Positions 19,052 to 27,890 of a stretch of DNA of 64,000 bases are shown piece after piece. The notes under the pieces are model-generated. The model did not search any database. It was not told the DNA's origin and worked only from the letters and a program-made list of their open reading frames with translations. Source of the DNA: Tardiphaga sp051811025 (GTDB lineage Bacteria; Pseudomonadota; Alphaproteobacteria; Rhizobiales; Xanthobacteraceae). Made by a program: the position numbers and the translations under genes. Positions within the stretch are counted from its first letter, which is position 1. Each line of letters opens with the position of its first letter. The DNA lies in the NCBI RefSeq assembly GCF_051811025.1, contig NZ_JBPWQE010000001.1, positions 3,038,001 through 3,102,000 of the forward strand, read 5' to 3'.

Positions 19052-20548
19052 TTACTTCATCAACGGGATCGAGAACTCGGCGCCTTCCTTGACGCCCGAT
19101 GGCCAGCGCGCGGTGACCGTCTTGGTCTTGGTGTAGAAGCGGATCGAATCCGGACCATGCTGGTTGAGATCGCCGAAGCCGGACTTCTTCCAGCCACCGA
19201 AGGTGTAATAGGCGATCGGCACCGGGATCGGCACGTTGATGCCGACCATGCCGACATTGACCTTGGCGGCAAAGTCGCGGGCTGCATCGCCATCGCGGGT
19301 GAAGATCGCAACGCCGTTGCCGTAATCATGATCCGACGGCAGCGCGAGAGCTTCTTCGTAATCGTGGGCACGCACCACCGACAGCACGGGCCCGAAGATC
19401 TCCTCCTTGTAGATGCGCATGTCCTTGGTGACGTTGTCGAACAGACAGCCGCCCATATAGAAGCCGTTCTCGTAGCCCTGCATTTTGAAGCCGCGGCCAT
19501 CGACGGCGAGCGTGGCGCCTTCCTTGATACCGATATCGACGTAGTTCTTGACGCGATCGACGGCTTCCTTGGTCACCAGCGGACCGAAATCGGCCGACGG
19601 ATCGACGGAAGTGCCGATCTTCAAGCTCTCGACGCGCGGGATCAACTTTTCCATCAGACGGTCGGCGGTGGTCTTACCGACGGGCACAGCCACGGAGATC
19701 GCCATGCAGCGCTCGCCAGCCGAGCCGTAGCCGGCGCCGATCAGCGCGTCGACGGTCTGGTCCATATCCGCATCGGGCATAATGATCGCGTGGTTCTTGG
19801 CGCCGCCGAAGCATTGGGCGCGCTTGCCGGTCGCCGCAGCGCGCTCATAGATATACTGGGCGATCGGCGACGAGCCGACGAAGCCGACAGCCTTGATGTC
19901 TTCGTCGTCGAGGATGGCGTCGACGGCTTCCTTGTCGCCGTTGACGACATTGAGGATGCCCGGCGGCAGGCCGGCTTCGATCATCAGCGCGGCGAGCATC
20001 ATCGGCACGCCGGGATCGCGCTCCGAGGGCTTCAGGATAAACGCATTGCCGCAGGCGATTGCCGGGCCGAATTTCCACATCGGGATCATCGCCGGAAAGT
20101 TGAACGGCGTGATGCCCGCGACGACGCCGAGCGCCTGGCGCATCGAATAGATGTCGATGCCAGGACCTGCGCCTTCGGTGTATTCGCCCTTCATAAGATG
20201 CGGAATGCCGCAGGCGAATTCGATCACTTCGAGGCCGCGCTGAATGTCGCCCTTGGCGTCCGGCACAGTCTTGCCATGCTCGCGCGCAAGGCAGTCTGCC
20301 AGCTTGTCGTAGTCGCGATTGGCGAGTTCGAGGAACTTCATCAGCACGCGGGCGCGGCGCTGCGGATTGGTGTTGCCCCAGGCAACCTGCGCCTCGGCGG
20401 CGTTGAGTACCGCGGCGCGCATCTCGGCCTTGCTGGCCAGCGCAACCTTGGCCTGAACCTCGCCGGTCATCGGCTCGAAGACGTCAGCAAAACGTCCGGA
20501 TTTGCCCTCGACCTCACGGCCGCCGATGAAATGTCCGATCGTGCGCAT
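19052..20548 (-). CDS. mmsA: methylmalonate-semialdehyde dehydrogenase (CoA-acylating)
   Basis: MmsA converts methylmalonate semialdehyde to propionyl-CoA with NAD and CoA, the last step of valine catabolism before propionate metabolism. The 498-residue protein begins TIGHFIGGREVEG and has the aldehyde-dehydrogenase motif GVVAGITPFNFPAMIPMW. Around the active site are CFGGAKNHAIIMPDADMDQ and the nucleophile Cys in SAGERCMAISVAVPVG. The ATG at 20548 follows AGGAGGAAA, one of the best ribosome sites in the window. It heads the valine gene block. Confidence 0.96.
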   Translation of the reverse strand: MRTIGHFIGGREVEGKSGRFADVFEPMTGEVQAKVALASKAEMRAAVLNAAEAQVAWGNTNPQRRARVLMKFLELANRDYDKLADCLAREHGKTVPDAKGDIQRGLEVIEFACGIPHLMKGEYTEGAGPGIDIYSMRQALGVVAGITPFNFPAMIPMWKFGPAIACGNAFILKPSERDPGVPMMLAALMIEAGLPPGILNVVNGDKEAVDAILDDEDIKAVGFVGSSPIAQYIYERAAATGKRAQCFGGAKNHAIIMPDADMDQTVDALIGAGYGSAGERCMAISVAVPVGKTTADRLMEKLIPRVESLKIGTSVDPSADFGPLVTKEAVDRVKNYVDIGIKEGATLAVDGRGFKMQGYENGFYMGGCLFDNVTKDMRIYKEEIFGPVLSVVRAHDYEEALALPSDHDYGNGVAIFTRDGDAARDFAAKVNVGMVGINVPIPVPIAYYTFGGWKKSGFGDLNQHGPDSIRFYTKTKTVTARWPSGVKEGAEFSIPLMK

Positions 20549-20711
20549 GCGTTTCCTCCTGGGAGCCAAATTTGGCCCGATGTTGATCAGGCTTTTTGGC
20601 GTTTGGAAAGGCCCTGCGCGCGCGGCGGATTTGCGAAATTGCAGGCTCGCTGCCGTTTCACCCTGTCAGAATGTCACCGCCGCGACAATGTCGCAGGCCG
20701 TGCGCCAATTA

Positions 20712-21407
20712 TCAGTTCTTGGCGGCAGATACGGCCTTGGTTGCCGCCTTCTTTGCAGTCGGCTTTCTAGCCGTGCTCTTGGGAGCCACAGCCTTGGACA
20801 CCGCTGGGTTGGACGCAGCGGGCTTCGGCGCTGCAGCACGCCCCAGCACAGCCTCGCGGCCAGCGCTCAAAAGCTCCTCGGACAACTCGCCATTACCGGA
20901 GGCACGGGCGAGCACGATGGTGCCCATCATGGTGGCAAGCGCCGCCATCGCCTGTTTGCGCGCCGATTTGCTTGGTCCGCCATGAAACTGCTCGGACATC
21001 ATCTCGATCATCTGATCGAGCTTGGTGGCAAACACCTTACGCGTCTTGGGGCTCTCGCGCGCGATCTCGGCGCCCAGCGCCGGGACGGCGCAGCCGTGTC
21101 CGGGATTGTCGCGGTGCTGCGACGACAGGTAGAAGTCCACGAACGTGGCCAGACGCTGGTCCGGTGCTGCCTGCCCGGCGAGTTGGCGCCAGCGGTCGGT
21201 CGAGCGGTCCATCGCATAGGCAAAAGCTTCGATCACCAGCGCCTCGCGCGAATCGAAATGCGCGTAGAAGCCGCCATGGGTGAGACCCGCGTCCTTCATG
21301 AGGTCAGCCACGCCGATGCCGTGCGCGCCCTTTTCGCGCAGACGCACGGAAGCCTTCTTCACGATCCGCGCATGCGTCTCGAGCTTGTGTTCCTTCGAAT
21401 AGCGCAT
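20712..21407 (-). CDS. TetR/AcrR family regulator with histone-H1-like C-terminal tail
   Basis: A 231-residue transcription factor. The N-terminal TetR helix-turn-helix reads RIVKKASVRLREKGAHGIGV then LMKDAGLTHGGFYAHFDSRE, where the recognition helix ends in GGFYAHF. A ligand-binding helical domain follows to about residue 190. The last 40 or so residues are Ala/Lys/Pro/Thr repeats (ARKPTAKKAATKAVSAAKN at the end) like bacterial histone H1-type tails, which is unusual for TetR proteins. The ATG at 21407 is assumed; 21422 is an alternative. It is divergent from enoyl-CoA hydratase and thiolase genes, its probable targets. Confidence 0.9.
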   Translation of the reverse strand: MRYSKEHKLETHARIVKKASVRLREKGAHGIGVADLMKDAGLTHGGFYAHFDSREALVIEAFAYAMDRSTDRWRQLAGQAAPDQRLATFVDFYLSSQHRDNPGHGCAVPALGAEIARESPKTRKVFATKLDQMIEMMSEQFHGGPSKSARKQAMAALATMMGTIVLARASGNGELSEELLSAGREAVLGRAAAPKPAASNPAVSKAVAPKSTARKPTAKKAATKAVSAAKN

Positions 21408-21582
21408 CAGCGGTCCATTCAAGACAAATAGATGATGTCAATCATATTACCCGCACCGCCTCGCGCGCGCAACGCGCACCTGGCCGCAGGCCTTGACAAC
21501 AACGCAGTTTGACGGGGAATTGATAGGACAAGACCGGCGATCCGCGCCGGCCCAAAGGAAATGCAAGGGACGAGACGATTTC

Positions 21583-22353
21583 ATGCATATGCTCAATCCC
21601 CATTGCGGTGTCGAACGTGACCCGCGAGGTATAGTTCGGCTGACAATCTGCAACGCCGGCTCACTCAATATTCTCAATTCAGCCGCAATCAAGGGCATTC
21701 GCGAAGGCATCGAGGTATTGGCCACGGAACGCGCCATTCGCGCGCTTGTCATCGCCGGCCAGAGCGAAAAGAGCATGATTGGCGGCGCCGACATCAAGGA
21801 AATGGCGACATTGGATCAGGCCTCCGCCGAGAAGTTCATTTCCGGCCTGCGCGATCTCTGCGATGCCGCCCGCGCTTTTCCCGCGCCTGTGATCGCCCGC
21901 ATCCCCGGCTGGTGCCTTGGCGGCGGCCTCGAATTTGCTGCCGCCTGCGATTTCCGGATCGCTTCGCACGATTCCAAATATGCCATGCCCGAGGTCAGGG
22001 TCGGTATTCCCTCGGTGATTCACGCTGCTCTCTTGCCGCGCCTGATCGGTTGGGGCCGTGCGCGCTGGCTGATCATGACTGCCGCCACCATCGATGCGCC
22101 GACCGCACTCAATTGGGGTCTGGTCGACGTGGTTGCGGCCGAAGGTGCGCTCGATGCCGAAGTCGAAAAGACGATCGAGGCCATACTAGAGTGTGGACCC
22201 GAGGCCATGCGGTCGCAAAAAGCCCTGCTGAAACAGTGGGAAGAGCTGCCGTTGAAAGAATCCATCAATCTCAGCGTCGGCGTGTTCGGCGAGGCCTATC
22301 TGACCGGCGAGCCACAGCGACTGATGCAGGGTTTCATCAACCGCAAACGCTAG
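21583..22353 (+). CDS. enoyl-CoA hydratase/isomerase family protein
   Basis: A 256-residue crotonase-fold enzyme. The oxyanion segments are present (MIGGADIKEMATLD and GWCLGGGLEFAAACDFRIAS), with PEVRVGIPSVIHAALLPRLIG at the usual second catalytic region. The second hydratase glutamate is not at its usual place: the sequence there reads PSVIH where hydratases have a Gly/Pro-rich loop with Glu, so isomerase, hydrolase or another crotonase activity is possible. The ATG at 21583 (or 21589) is preceded by GGGACGAG. It is divergent from the TetR gene and followed by a thiolase. Confidence 0.85.
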   Translation: MHMLNPHCGVERDPRGIVRLTICNAGSLNILNSAAIKGIREGIEVLATERAIRALVIAGQSEKSMIGGADIKEMATLDQASAEKFISGLRDLCDAARAFPAPVIARIPGWCLGGGLEFAAACDFRIASHDSKYAMPEVRVGIPSVIHAALLPRLIGWGRARWLIMTAATIDAPTALNWGLVDVVAAEGALDAEVEKTIEAILECGPEAMRSQKALLKQWEELPLKESINLSVGVFGEAYLTGEPQRLMQGFINRKR

Positions 22354-22462
22354 CAGCTCGACCTCACGAGAATTTTGCACAGGCCGGCATTGCGTATCTT
22401 GCAGCGCATCATATGATGAGTGTCATCCAAATGACCCGCGCTTGCGCGAAGGAGCCTCCATC

Positions 22463-23659
22463 ATGTCCGCAGCTTCAGATCCGGTCGTCATCGTCTCGGC
22501 CACCCGCACCCCGCTCGGCCGCTTCCAGGGCGAACTGTCGCCCTTCTCCGGCCACAAGCTCGGCAGCCACGTCATCGGTGCTGCCGTGGCACGCGCGAAA
22601 CTGACACCCGAGCGCATCGATGAAGTCTTCATGGGCTGCGTGCTTCCCGCAGGCCAGGGGCAGGCGCCCGCCCGCCAGGCCGCCCGAGGTGCCAAGCTGC
22701 CGGATGCCACCGGGGCCACGACGATCAACAAGGTCTGCGGCTCCGGCATGAAGGCGACCATGCTTGCCCACGACATCATTCATGCCGGCTCGGCGGAGAT
22801 CGTCGTCTCCGGCGGCATGGAGAGCATGACAAATGCGCCCTATTTGCTGCAGAAGGCACGCGGCGGTTACCGCGTCGGCCATGATCGCATCATCGATCAC
22901 ATGCTGATGGATGGACTCGAGGATGCCTATGAGGTCGGTCGCTCGATGGGTGACTTCGGCGAAGCCACCGCTGAGGCCTATCAGTTCACGCGTGGAGATC
23001 AGGACGCCTATGCGATCGAAACGCTGACCCGCGCGCGAAAGGCCGTGGAGAGCGGCGCCTTCAAGGCAGAGATCACGCCACTGACCGTCGTCGAGAAGTC
23101 CGGAGCGCGCGAGATCGCCAATGACGAACATCCGCTGAAGGTCGATCCCGCCAAGATCCCGAACCTCAAACCAGCCTTCCGCAGCAACGGCACCATCACA
23201 CCCGCCGCTTCATCCGCCAATGCCGATGGCGCTGCTGCCTTGGTGCTGGCCAAGCGTTCCCTCGTGGATCGTGAGGGCCTGCCCGCGCTGGCCGTGATCC
23301 ATGGCCACGCCACGCACAGCCAGGAACCGCAATGGTTCACAACTGCGCCCATTCCGGCAATCCGCAAACTGCTCGACAAGGTCGGCTGGAGCGTCGGCGA
23401 TGTCGATCTGTTCGAAATCAACGAGGCCTTCGCCGTGGTGCCAATGGCGGCGCAACGCGACCTTGGCATCCCTCGTGAGAAGCTCAACGTCAATGGCGGC
23501 GCTTGCGCACTGGGCCATCCGATCGGCGCGACCGGTGCGCGGCTGATCGTGACGCTGCTGCATGCGTTGGAAGCCAGAGGGCTGAAACGCGGCGTCGCGG
23601 CGCTGTGCATCGGCGGCGGTGAAGCGACCGCGATCGCCATCGAACGCATCGTTCGCTGA
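22463..23659 (+). CDS. acetyl-CoA C-acetyltransferase (thiolase)
   Basis: A 398-residue thiolase that makes acetoacetyl-CoA or cleaves 3-ketoacyl-CoA. The nucleophile Cys is in INKVCGSGMKATMLA, the catalytic His in GGACALGHPIGATGARL, and the second Cys in ALCIGGGEATAIA. VSATRTPLGRFQGELS opens the protein. The start at 22463 follows GGAGCC. It is 109 bases downstream of the crotonase gene on the same strand; together they fit beta-oxidation under the nearby TetR regulator. Confidence 0.95.
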   Translation: MSAASDPVVIVSATRTPLGRFQGELSPFSGHKLGSHVIGAAVARAKLTPERIDEVFMGCVLPAGQGQAPARQAARGAKLPDATGATTINKVCGSGMKATMLAHDIIHAGSAEIVVSGGMESMTNAPYLLQKARGGYRVGHDRIIDHMLMDGLEDAYEVGRSMGDFGEATAEAYQFTRGDQDAYAIETLTRARKAVESGAFKAEITPLTVVEKSGAREIANDEHPLKVDPAKIPNLKPAFRSNGTITPAASSANADGAAALVLAKRSLVDREGLPALAVIHGHATHSQEPQWFTTAPIPAIRKLLDKVGWSVGDVDLFEINEAFAVVPMAAQRDLGIPREKLNVNGGACALGHPIGATGARLIVTLLHALEARGLKRGVAALCIGGGEATAIAIERIVR

Positions 23660-23733
23660 CACGCTTTTCCCAGATATGATCGTCGCGGCGGTGGTCGTCG
23701 CGACGCCTATTCTCATTGATTGCAGGATTACCG

Positions 23734-25017
23734 ATGATTTCCGGATGGCTCTCCACTGCCCTCGCCCGCCGCAACATCCACTACGGATGGGCGATGATCG
23801 CCGTGACCTTCGTGACGGCGCTGGTCAGCGCCGCTGCGGTTGGCGCGCCTGGTGTATTCATTGTGCCGCTGCAGAAGGAGTTTGGCTGGAGCACCGCAGA
23901 GATTTCCTCCGCCATGTCGATCCGCTTCGTGTTGTTCGGCCTGATGGCGCCGTTCGCCGCGGCGCTGATGAATCGCTATGGGTTGCGCAACGTCACGCTG
24001 ATTGCCCTGCTCGTCGTTGCTGCAAGCCTCATCTTGTCGCTCGGGATGACGCAGGTCTGGCAGCTCATGGCGCTCTGGGGCGTCGCCGTTGGTATTGGCA
24101 CCGGCATGACCGCGCTGGTGCTCGGCGCCACCGTCGCAGCGCGCTGGTTCAGCGCACGCCGTGGCCTCGTCGTGGGTATCCTCACTGCGAGCGCGGCCAC
24201 CGGCCAGCTGATCTTTCTGCCGATCCTCGCCAGCATTACCGAGCATTCGAGTTGGCGCTGGGCACTGGCGCTGATGTGCGTGATGCTGGCTGTTGCCGCC
24301 CTCGGCGTGCTGCTCGTGATGCGGGACCGTCCCAGCGACATCGGCATTCGCCCCTATGGCGACACCAGCACCGAACCGCTGGCCGTCCCGCCACCGAACA
24401 CCTCGCCGATCATGGCGGCCGCGCTCGGTGCCCTGCGCGATGCTGCTCAGACCAAGGTATTCTGGATCCTGTTTGCAACCTTCTTCATCTGCGGCGCCAG
24501 CACCAACGGGTTGGTCCAGGTTCACCTGATCCCGATGTGCCTCGACTTCGGCATCCCGCAGATTCAGGCGGCCGGACTGCTTGCGGCCATGGGCGTGTTC
24601 GATTTCGTCGGTACCATCGCGTCAGGCTGGCTGTCAGACCGGTATGACAATCGCTACCTGCTGTTCTGGTATTACGGCCTGCGCGGCCTGTCGCTGCTGG
24701 CATTGCCGTTTACCGACTTCTCGTTCTATGGCCTGTCGCTGTTCGCGTTGTTCTATGGTCTGGACTGGATTGCCACCGTGCCGCCGACGGTGCGCCTCAC
24801 CGCATCCAAGTTCGGCCCCGAACGCGCGGGTCTGGTGTTCGGCTGGATCTTCGCCGGCCATCAGTTAGGCGCAGCAACGGCGGCATTCGGCGCTGGCCTG
24901 TCGCGCACGGTACTGCTCAGCTATCTGCCTGCCTTTTTCGCGGCAGGTGCGCTATGTATTATTGCAGCGCTGATCGTGCTGGCTATTTCAAAGGACAAGA
25001 AGGTCGCGACCGCCTGA
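23734..25017 (+). CDS. major facilitator superfamily transporter (OxlT/MCT-like)
   Basis: A 427-residue inner-membrane carrier with about 12 hydrophobic segments. The N-terminus NIHYGWAMIAVTFVTALVSA and FGWSTAEISSAMSIRFVLFG resemble the oxalate/formate and monocarboxylate group. GWLSDRYDNRY after segment 8 is the repeated MFS loop motif. The ATG at 23734 follows AGGATTACC; an upstream TTG frame is less likely. Carboxylate transport is plausible given the acyl-CoA genes on both sides, but the substrate cannot be read from sequence. Confidence 0.88.
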   Translation: MISGWLSTALARRNIHYGWAMIAVTFVTALVSAAAVGAPGVFIVPLQKEFGWSTAEISSAMSIRFVLFGLMAPFAAALMNRYGLRNVTLIALLVVAASLILSLGMTQVWQLMALWGVAVGIGTGMTALVLGATVAARWFSARRGLVVGILTASAATGQLIFLPILASITEHSSWRWALALMCVMLAVAALGVLLVMRDRPSDIGIRPYGDTSTEPLAVPPPNTSPIMAAALGALRDAAQTKVFWILFATFFICGASTNGLVQVHLIPMCLDFGIPQIQAAGLLAAMGVFDFVGTIASGWLSDRYDNRYLLFWYYGLRGLSLLALPFTDFSFYGLSLFALFYGLDWIATVPPTVRLTASKFGPERAGLVFGWIFAGHQLGAATAAFGAGLSRTVLLSYLPAFFAAGALCIIAALIVLAISKDKKVATA

Positions 25018-25069
25018 TCCCAGCGGGATTCAGGCCGCTCGCCACTTAATATCAGAACGGGAATACATC

Positions 25070-26332
25070 ATGCGCCGCGTTGTAATTACGGGGATGGGAG
25101 CGGTGTCGCCGCTCGGTTGCGGCGTCGAGATCAACTGGTCCCGGTTGCTCGCGGGTCAATCCGGTATCCGCCTGTTACCGGAGGCCATGACTGCCGACCT
25201 TGCTGCCAAGGTCGGCGGCCAGGTACCCGACGTCGCCAATGATCCGGAAGGCGGTTTCGATCCTGACAAGGCGGCGCCGCGCAAGGATCAGAAGAAGATG
25301 GATCGCTTCATCCTGTTTGCGCTGATAGCTGCCGATGAAGCCATCGTGCAGGCCGGCTGGCAGCCCAGGGATGCCCGGGACCGCCAGCGCACGGCCACGA
25401 TCATCGCGTCCGGCATCGGCGGCTTTCCGGCGATTGCCGATGCGGTCCGCACCACCGACACCAAGGGCATTCGCCGGCTGTCGCCGTTCACTGTGCCCTC
25501 GTTCCTGGTCAATCTCGCCGCCGGCCACATCTCGATCCGCTACGGCTTCGAGGGCGCGCTCGGCGCACCTGTAACAGCCTGCGCAGCCGGCGTGCAGGCG
25601 ATCGGCGACGCTGCACGTCTCATTCGCTCCGGCGAGGCGGATGTCGCCATCGCCGGGGGGGCCGAGGCCTGTATCGACCGCGTCAGCCTCGGCGGCTTCG
25701 CCGCCGCTCGCGCGCTCTCCACCGACTTCGTCGCCAATCCGGAGCGCGCCTCGCGTCCGTTCGATCGCGACCGCGATGGCTTTGTCATGGGTGAAGGCGC
25801 AGGTGTGGTGGTGCTCGAAGAACGCGACCACGCCTTGGCGCGCGGCGCCAAACCGATTGCCGAACTGATCGGCTATGGCACGACATCCGATGCGTTCCAC
25901 ATGACAGCCGGTCGCGAGGACGGCGATGGCGCCAAGCGCGCGATGGATATCGCTCTGGCACAGGCCAACATCACCCCTGCCGATGTCCAGCATCTGAACG
26001 CCCACGCAACATCGACGCCGGTCGGCGATCACGGCGAGCTCGAAGCGATCAAGTCGATCTTCGGCACGACTGGCGGGGTCGCCGTGAGTTCGACAAAGTC
26101 AGCAACGGGCCATCTGCTCGGTGCAGCCGGCGGGCTGGAAGCCGTCTACGCGATCCTCGCGCTGCGTGACCAGATCGCTCCGGCCACGCTCAATCTCGAA
26201 AACCCCGATCCGTCTGCCGACGGCATCGATCTGATCCGCGGCAAGGCGCGGCCGATGGCCATTGAGCACGTGCTCTCGAATGGCTTCGGCTTCGGCGGCG
26301 TCAATGCCAGCGTGGTGCTGCGGCGAATATAG
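25070..26332 (+). CDS. fabF: beta-ketoacyl-ACP synthase II (FabF-type)
   Basis: A 420-residue condensing enzyme that extends acyl-ACP with malonyl-ACP. The catalytic Cys is in VTACAAGVQAIGDAA, His in LNAHATSTPVGD, and the second His in KSATGHLLGAAGGLE. It opens VVITGMGAVSPLGCG. Unlike most fabF genes it has no acpP or fabG neighbour, so it may be a second FabF serving a specialised acyl chain. The GGGAA before the ATG is a fair ribosome site. The convergent carboxyltransferase stop lies two bases beyond its own. Confidence 0.92.
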   Translation: MRRVVITGMGAVSPLGCGVEINWSRLLAGQSGIRLLPEAMTADLAAKVGGQVPDVANDPEGGFDPDKAAPRKDQKKMDRFILFALIAADEAIVQAGWQPRDARDRQRTATIIASGIGGFPAIADAVRTTDTKGIRRLSPFTVPSFLVNLAAGHISIRYGFEGALGAPVTACAAGVQAIGDAARLIRSGEADVAIAGGAEACIDRVSLGGFAAARALSTDFVANPERASRPFDRDRDGFVMGEGAGVVVLEERDHALARGAKPIAELIGYGTTSDAFHMTAGREDGDGAKRAMDIALAQANITPADVQHLNAHATSTPVGDHGELEAIKSIFGTTGGVAVSSTKSATGHLLGAAGGLEAVYAILALRDQIAPATLNLENPDPSADGIDLIRGKARPMAIEHVLSNGFGFGGVNASVVLRRI

Positions 26333-26333
26333 C

Positions 26334-27890
26334 TTACGGCCGCATCGCCAGCCGTGACGGGCCTGCAGTGCGGAGCGGTTCGGCAAGGCGTGCAAACTCA
26401 CACAGCAGCGAACGCGTCTTCGTGGGATTGATGACTTCCTCGACCCAGAATTTCTCGGCCGAACGGAATGGCGAGCGCAGCTTGTTGAGGCGATCCTCGA
26501 TCTCCTGCTGCTTGAGCTTTGGATCGTCCGCCGCGTCGATCTCGGCGCGATAGGCCGCCTCGATGCCACCTTCCAGCGGCAGCGAGCCCCAATAGGCTGA
26601 AGGCCATGCGTAACGCATCGAGAACCGGTTGGCCGGCTGATGCACCACGCCAGCAACGCCGAACGCATTGCGGATGATGATCGTGCACCACGGCACCGTG
26701 GTCTGATTGACCGCTGCCATGGCGCGAACACCGTGTCTGATGGTCGCCGCCTTCTCCGCATCGAGCCCGATCATGAAACCCGGGCAATCCATGAGATAGA
26801 CGACAGGCAGATGGAAGGTCTCGGCCAGATCGACGAAGCGCACGACCTTCTGGCAGGCTTCCGCGGTCCACGAGCCGCCATAATGAAACGGATCGCTCGC
26901 GAGCAGCAGCACCGCACGACCTTCAAGGCGCGCAAAACCGGTGATGATCGGCCGGCCGAAATTCGCTGCCATCTCGAAGAACGAGCCCTTGTCGACCACC
27001 GCATCGATGATCGGGCGCATCTTGTAGACCTGCCGGCGATTGCGCGGCACGGCGTTCAGCAGAGATTCTTCCGCACGTTCCGGATCGTCGTTGCAGGCGA
27101 TCGTGGGCGGCAGGTCATAGACGGACGATGGCAGATAGGACAGGAAGCGACGCGCGCAGGCGAAGGCCTCCTCTTCTGTCTCCACGGCATGATCGACGCC
27201 GCCAGCGCGCGTCTGGATATCGGCGCCGCCGAGCTCCTTCTTCTCAAGCGACTGGCCGAGGCGCGCGACCACGGGAGGCCCGGCGACGAACATCGCGGAA
27301 TTCTTCGTCATCACCGAATAATGGCTGGCTGCGAGCCGCGCAGCGCCGAGGCCGGCCACTGAACCAAGGCCAAGGCCAACGACCGGCACCTGCGCCAGAT
27401 TGGACGTCGTGTACCAGTACCAGCGCGTGCCGCCGATACCACCCGGCAGATTGGCTGCGCCTTTGGTCTCGATGGTCTTGACCGAGCCGCCGCCGCCGGA
27501 GCCTTCGATCACGCGAATGATCGGCAGCCGGAAGTCATGCGCCATTTCCTCAGCCATCAGCGGCTTGGCCGAGATCGAGGCGTCGGCCGAACCGCCGCGC
27601 ACGGTGAAGTCATCGCCAACAATGACGACGGGACGGCCGTCGATCTTGCCGCGACCGAACACGCAATTCGCCGGCGTCAGATGCTTCAGCTCGCCGGACG
27701 CGTCATATTCTCCGACGCCGGAGACAGCGCCGACTTCGTGAAAACTCTTTGCATCTATCAGTCTGTCGATACGTTCACGAACTGTGAGCCGGCCCTGGTC
27801 ATGCTGTCGCTTGACCTTGTCAGCGCCCCCCATCTCCCGCGCGAAGGCTTCGCGCCGGGCGAGGTCGTCGAGTTCCGGCTTCCAGTTCAT
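26334..27890 (-). CDS. acyl-CoA carboxylase, carboxyltransferase subunit
   Basis: A 518-residue biotin-dependent carboxyltransferase of the propionyl/methylcrotonyl-CoA carboxylase beta type. It moves CO2 from carboxybiotin to an acyl-CoA. Both crotonase-like halves are visible: GGSADASISAKPLMAEEMA, IRVIEGSGGGGSVKTIE and KELGGADIQTRAGGVDHAV in the first, and LMDCPGFMIGLDAEKAATIR in the second. The ATG at 27890 has a strong GGAGGGA site that lies inside the last 71 bases of the upstream iclR-type gene. No biotin carboxylase gene is in the window; a biotin carrier gene lies divergently at 29025. Confidence 0.9.
   Translation of the reverse strand: MNWKPELDDLARREAFAREMGGADKVKRQHDQGRLTVRERIDRLIDAKSFHEVGAVSGVGEYDASGELKHLTPANCVFGRGKIDGRPVVIVGDDFTVRGGSADASISAKPLMAEEMAHDFRLPIIRVIEGSGGGGSVKTIETKGAANLPGGIGGTRWYWYTTSNLAQVPVVGLGLGSVAGLGAARLAASHYSVMTKNSAMFVAGPPVVARLGQSLEKKELGGADIQTRAGGVDHAVETEEEAFACARRFLSYLPSSVYDLPPTIACNDDPERAEESLLNAVPRNRRQVYKMRPIIDAVVDKGSFFEMAANFGRPIITGFARLEGRAVLLLASDPFHYGGSWTAEACQKVVRFVDLAETFHLPVVYLMDCPGFMIGLDAEKAATIRHGVRAMAAVNQTTVPWCTIIIRNAFGVAGVVHQPANRFSMRYAWPSAYWGSLPLEGGIEAAYRAEIDAADDPKLKQQEIEDRLNKLRSPFRSAEKFWVEEVINPTKTRSLLCEFARLAEPLRTAGPSRLAMRP

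Noticed and set aside
19013..20770. A 585-codon open frame on the plus strand
   Set aside because: It lies opposite mmsA, has no family resemblance, and is explained by the high GC third positions of the real gene. Similar long antisense frames at 13943-15061, 33607-34986 and 49506-52172 were rejected for the same reason.
21423..21582. TetR operator palindrome and promoter between the TetR and crotonase genes
   Set aside because: TTGACATCAT and TTGACA-like boxes are present, but neither a convincing symmetric operator nor a well-spaced -10 box could be defined by eye.
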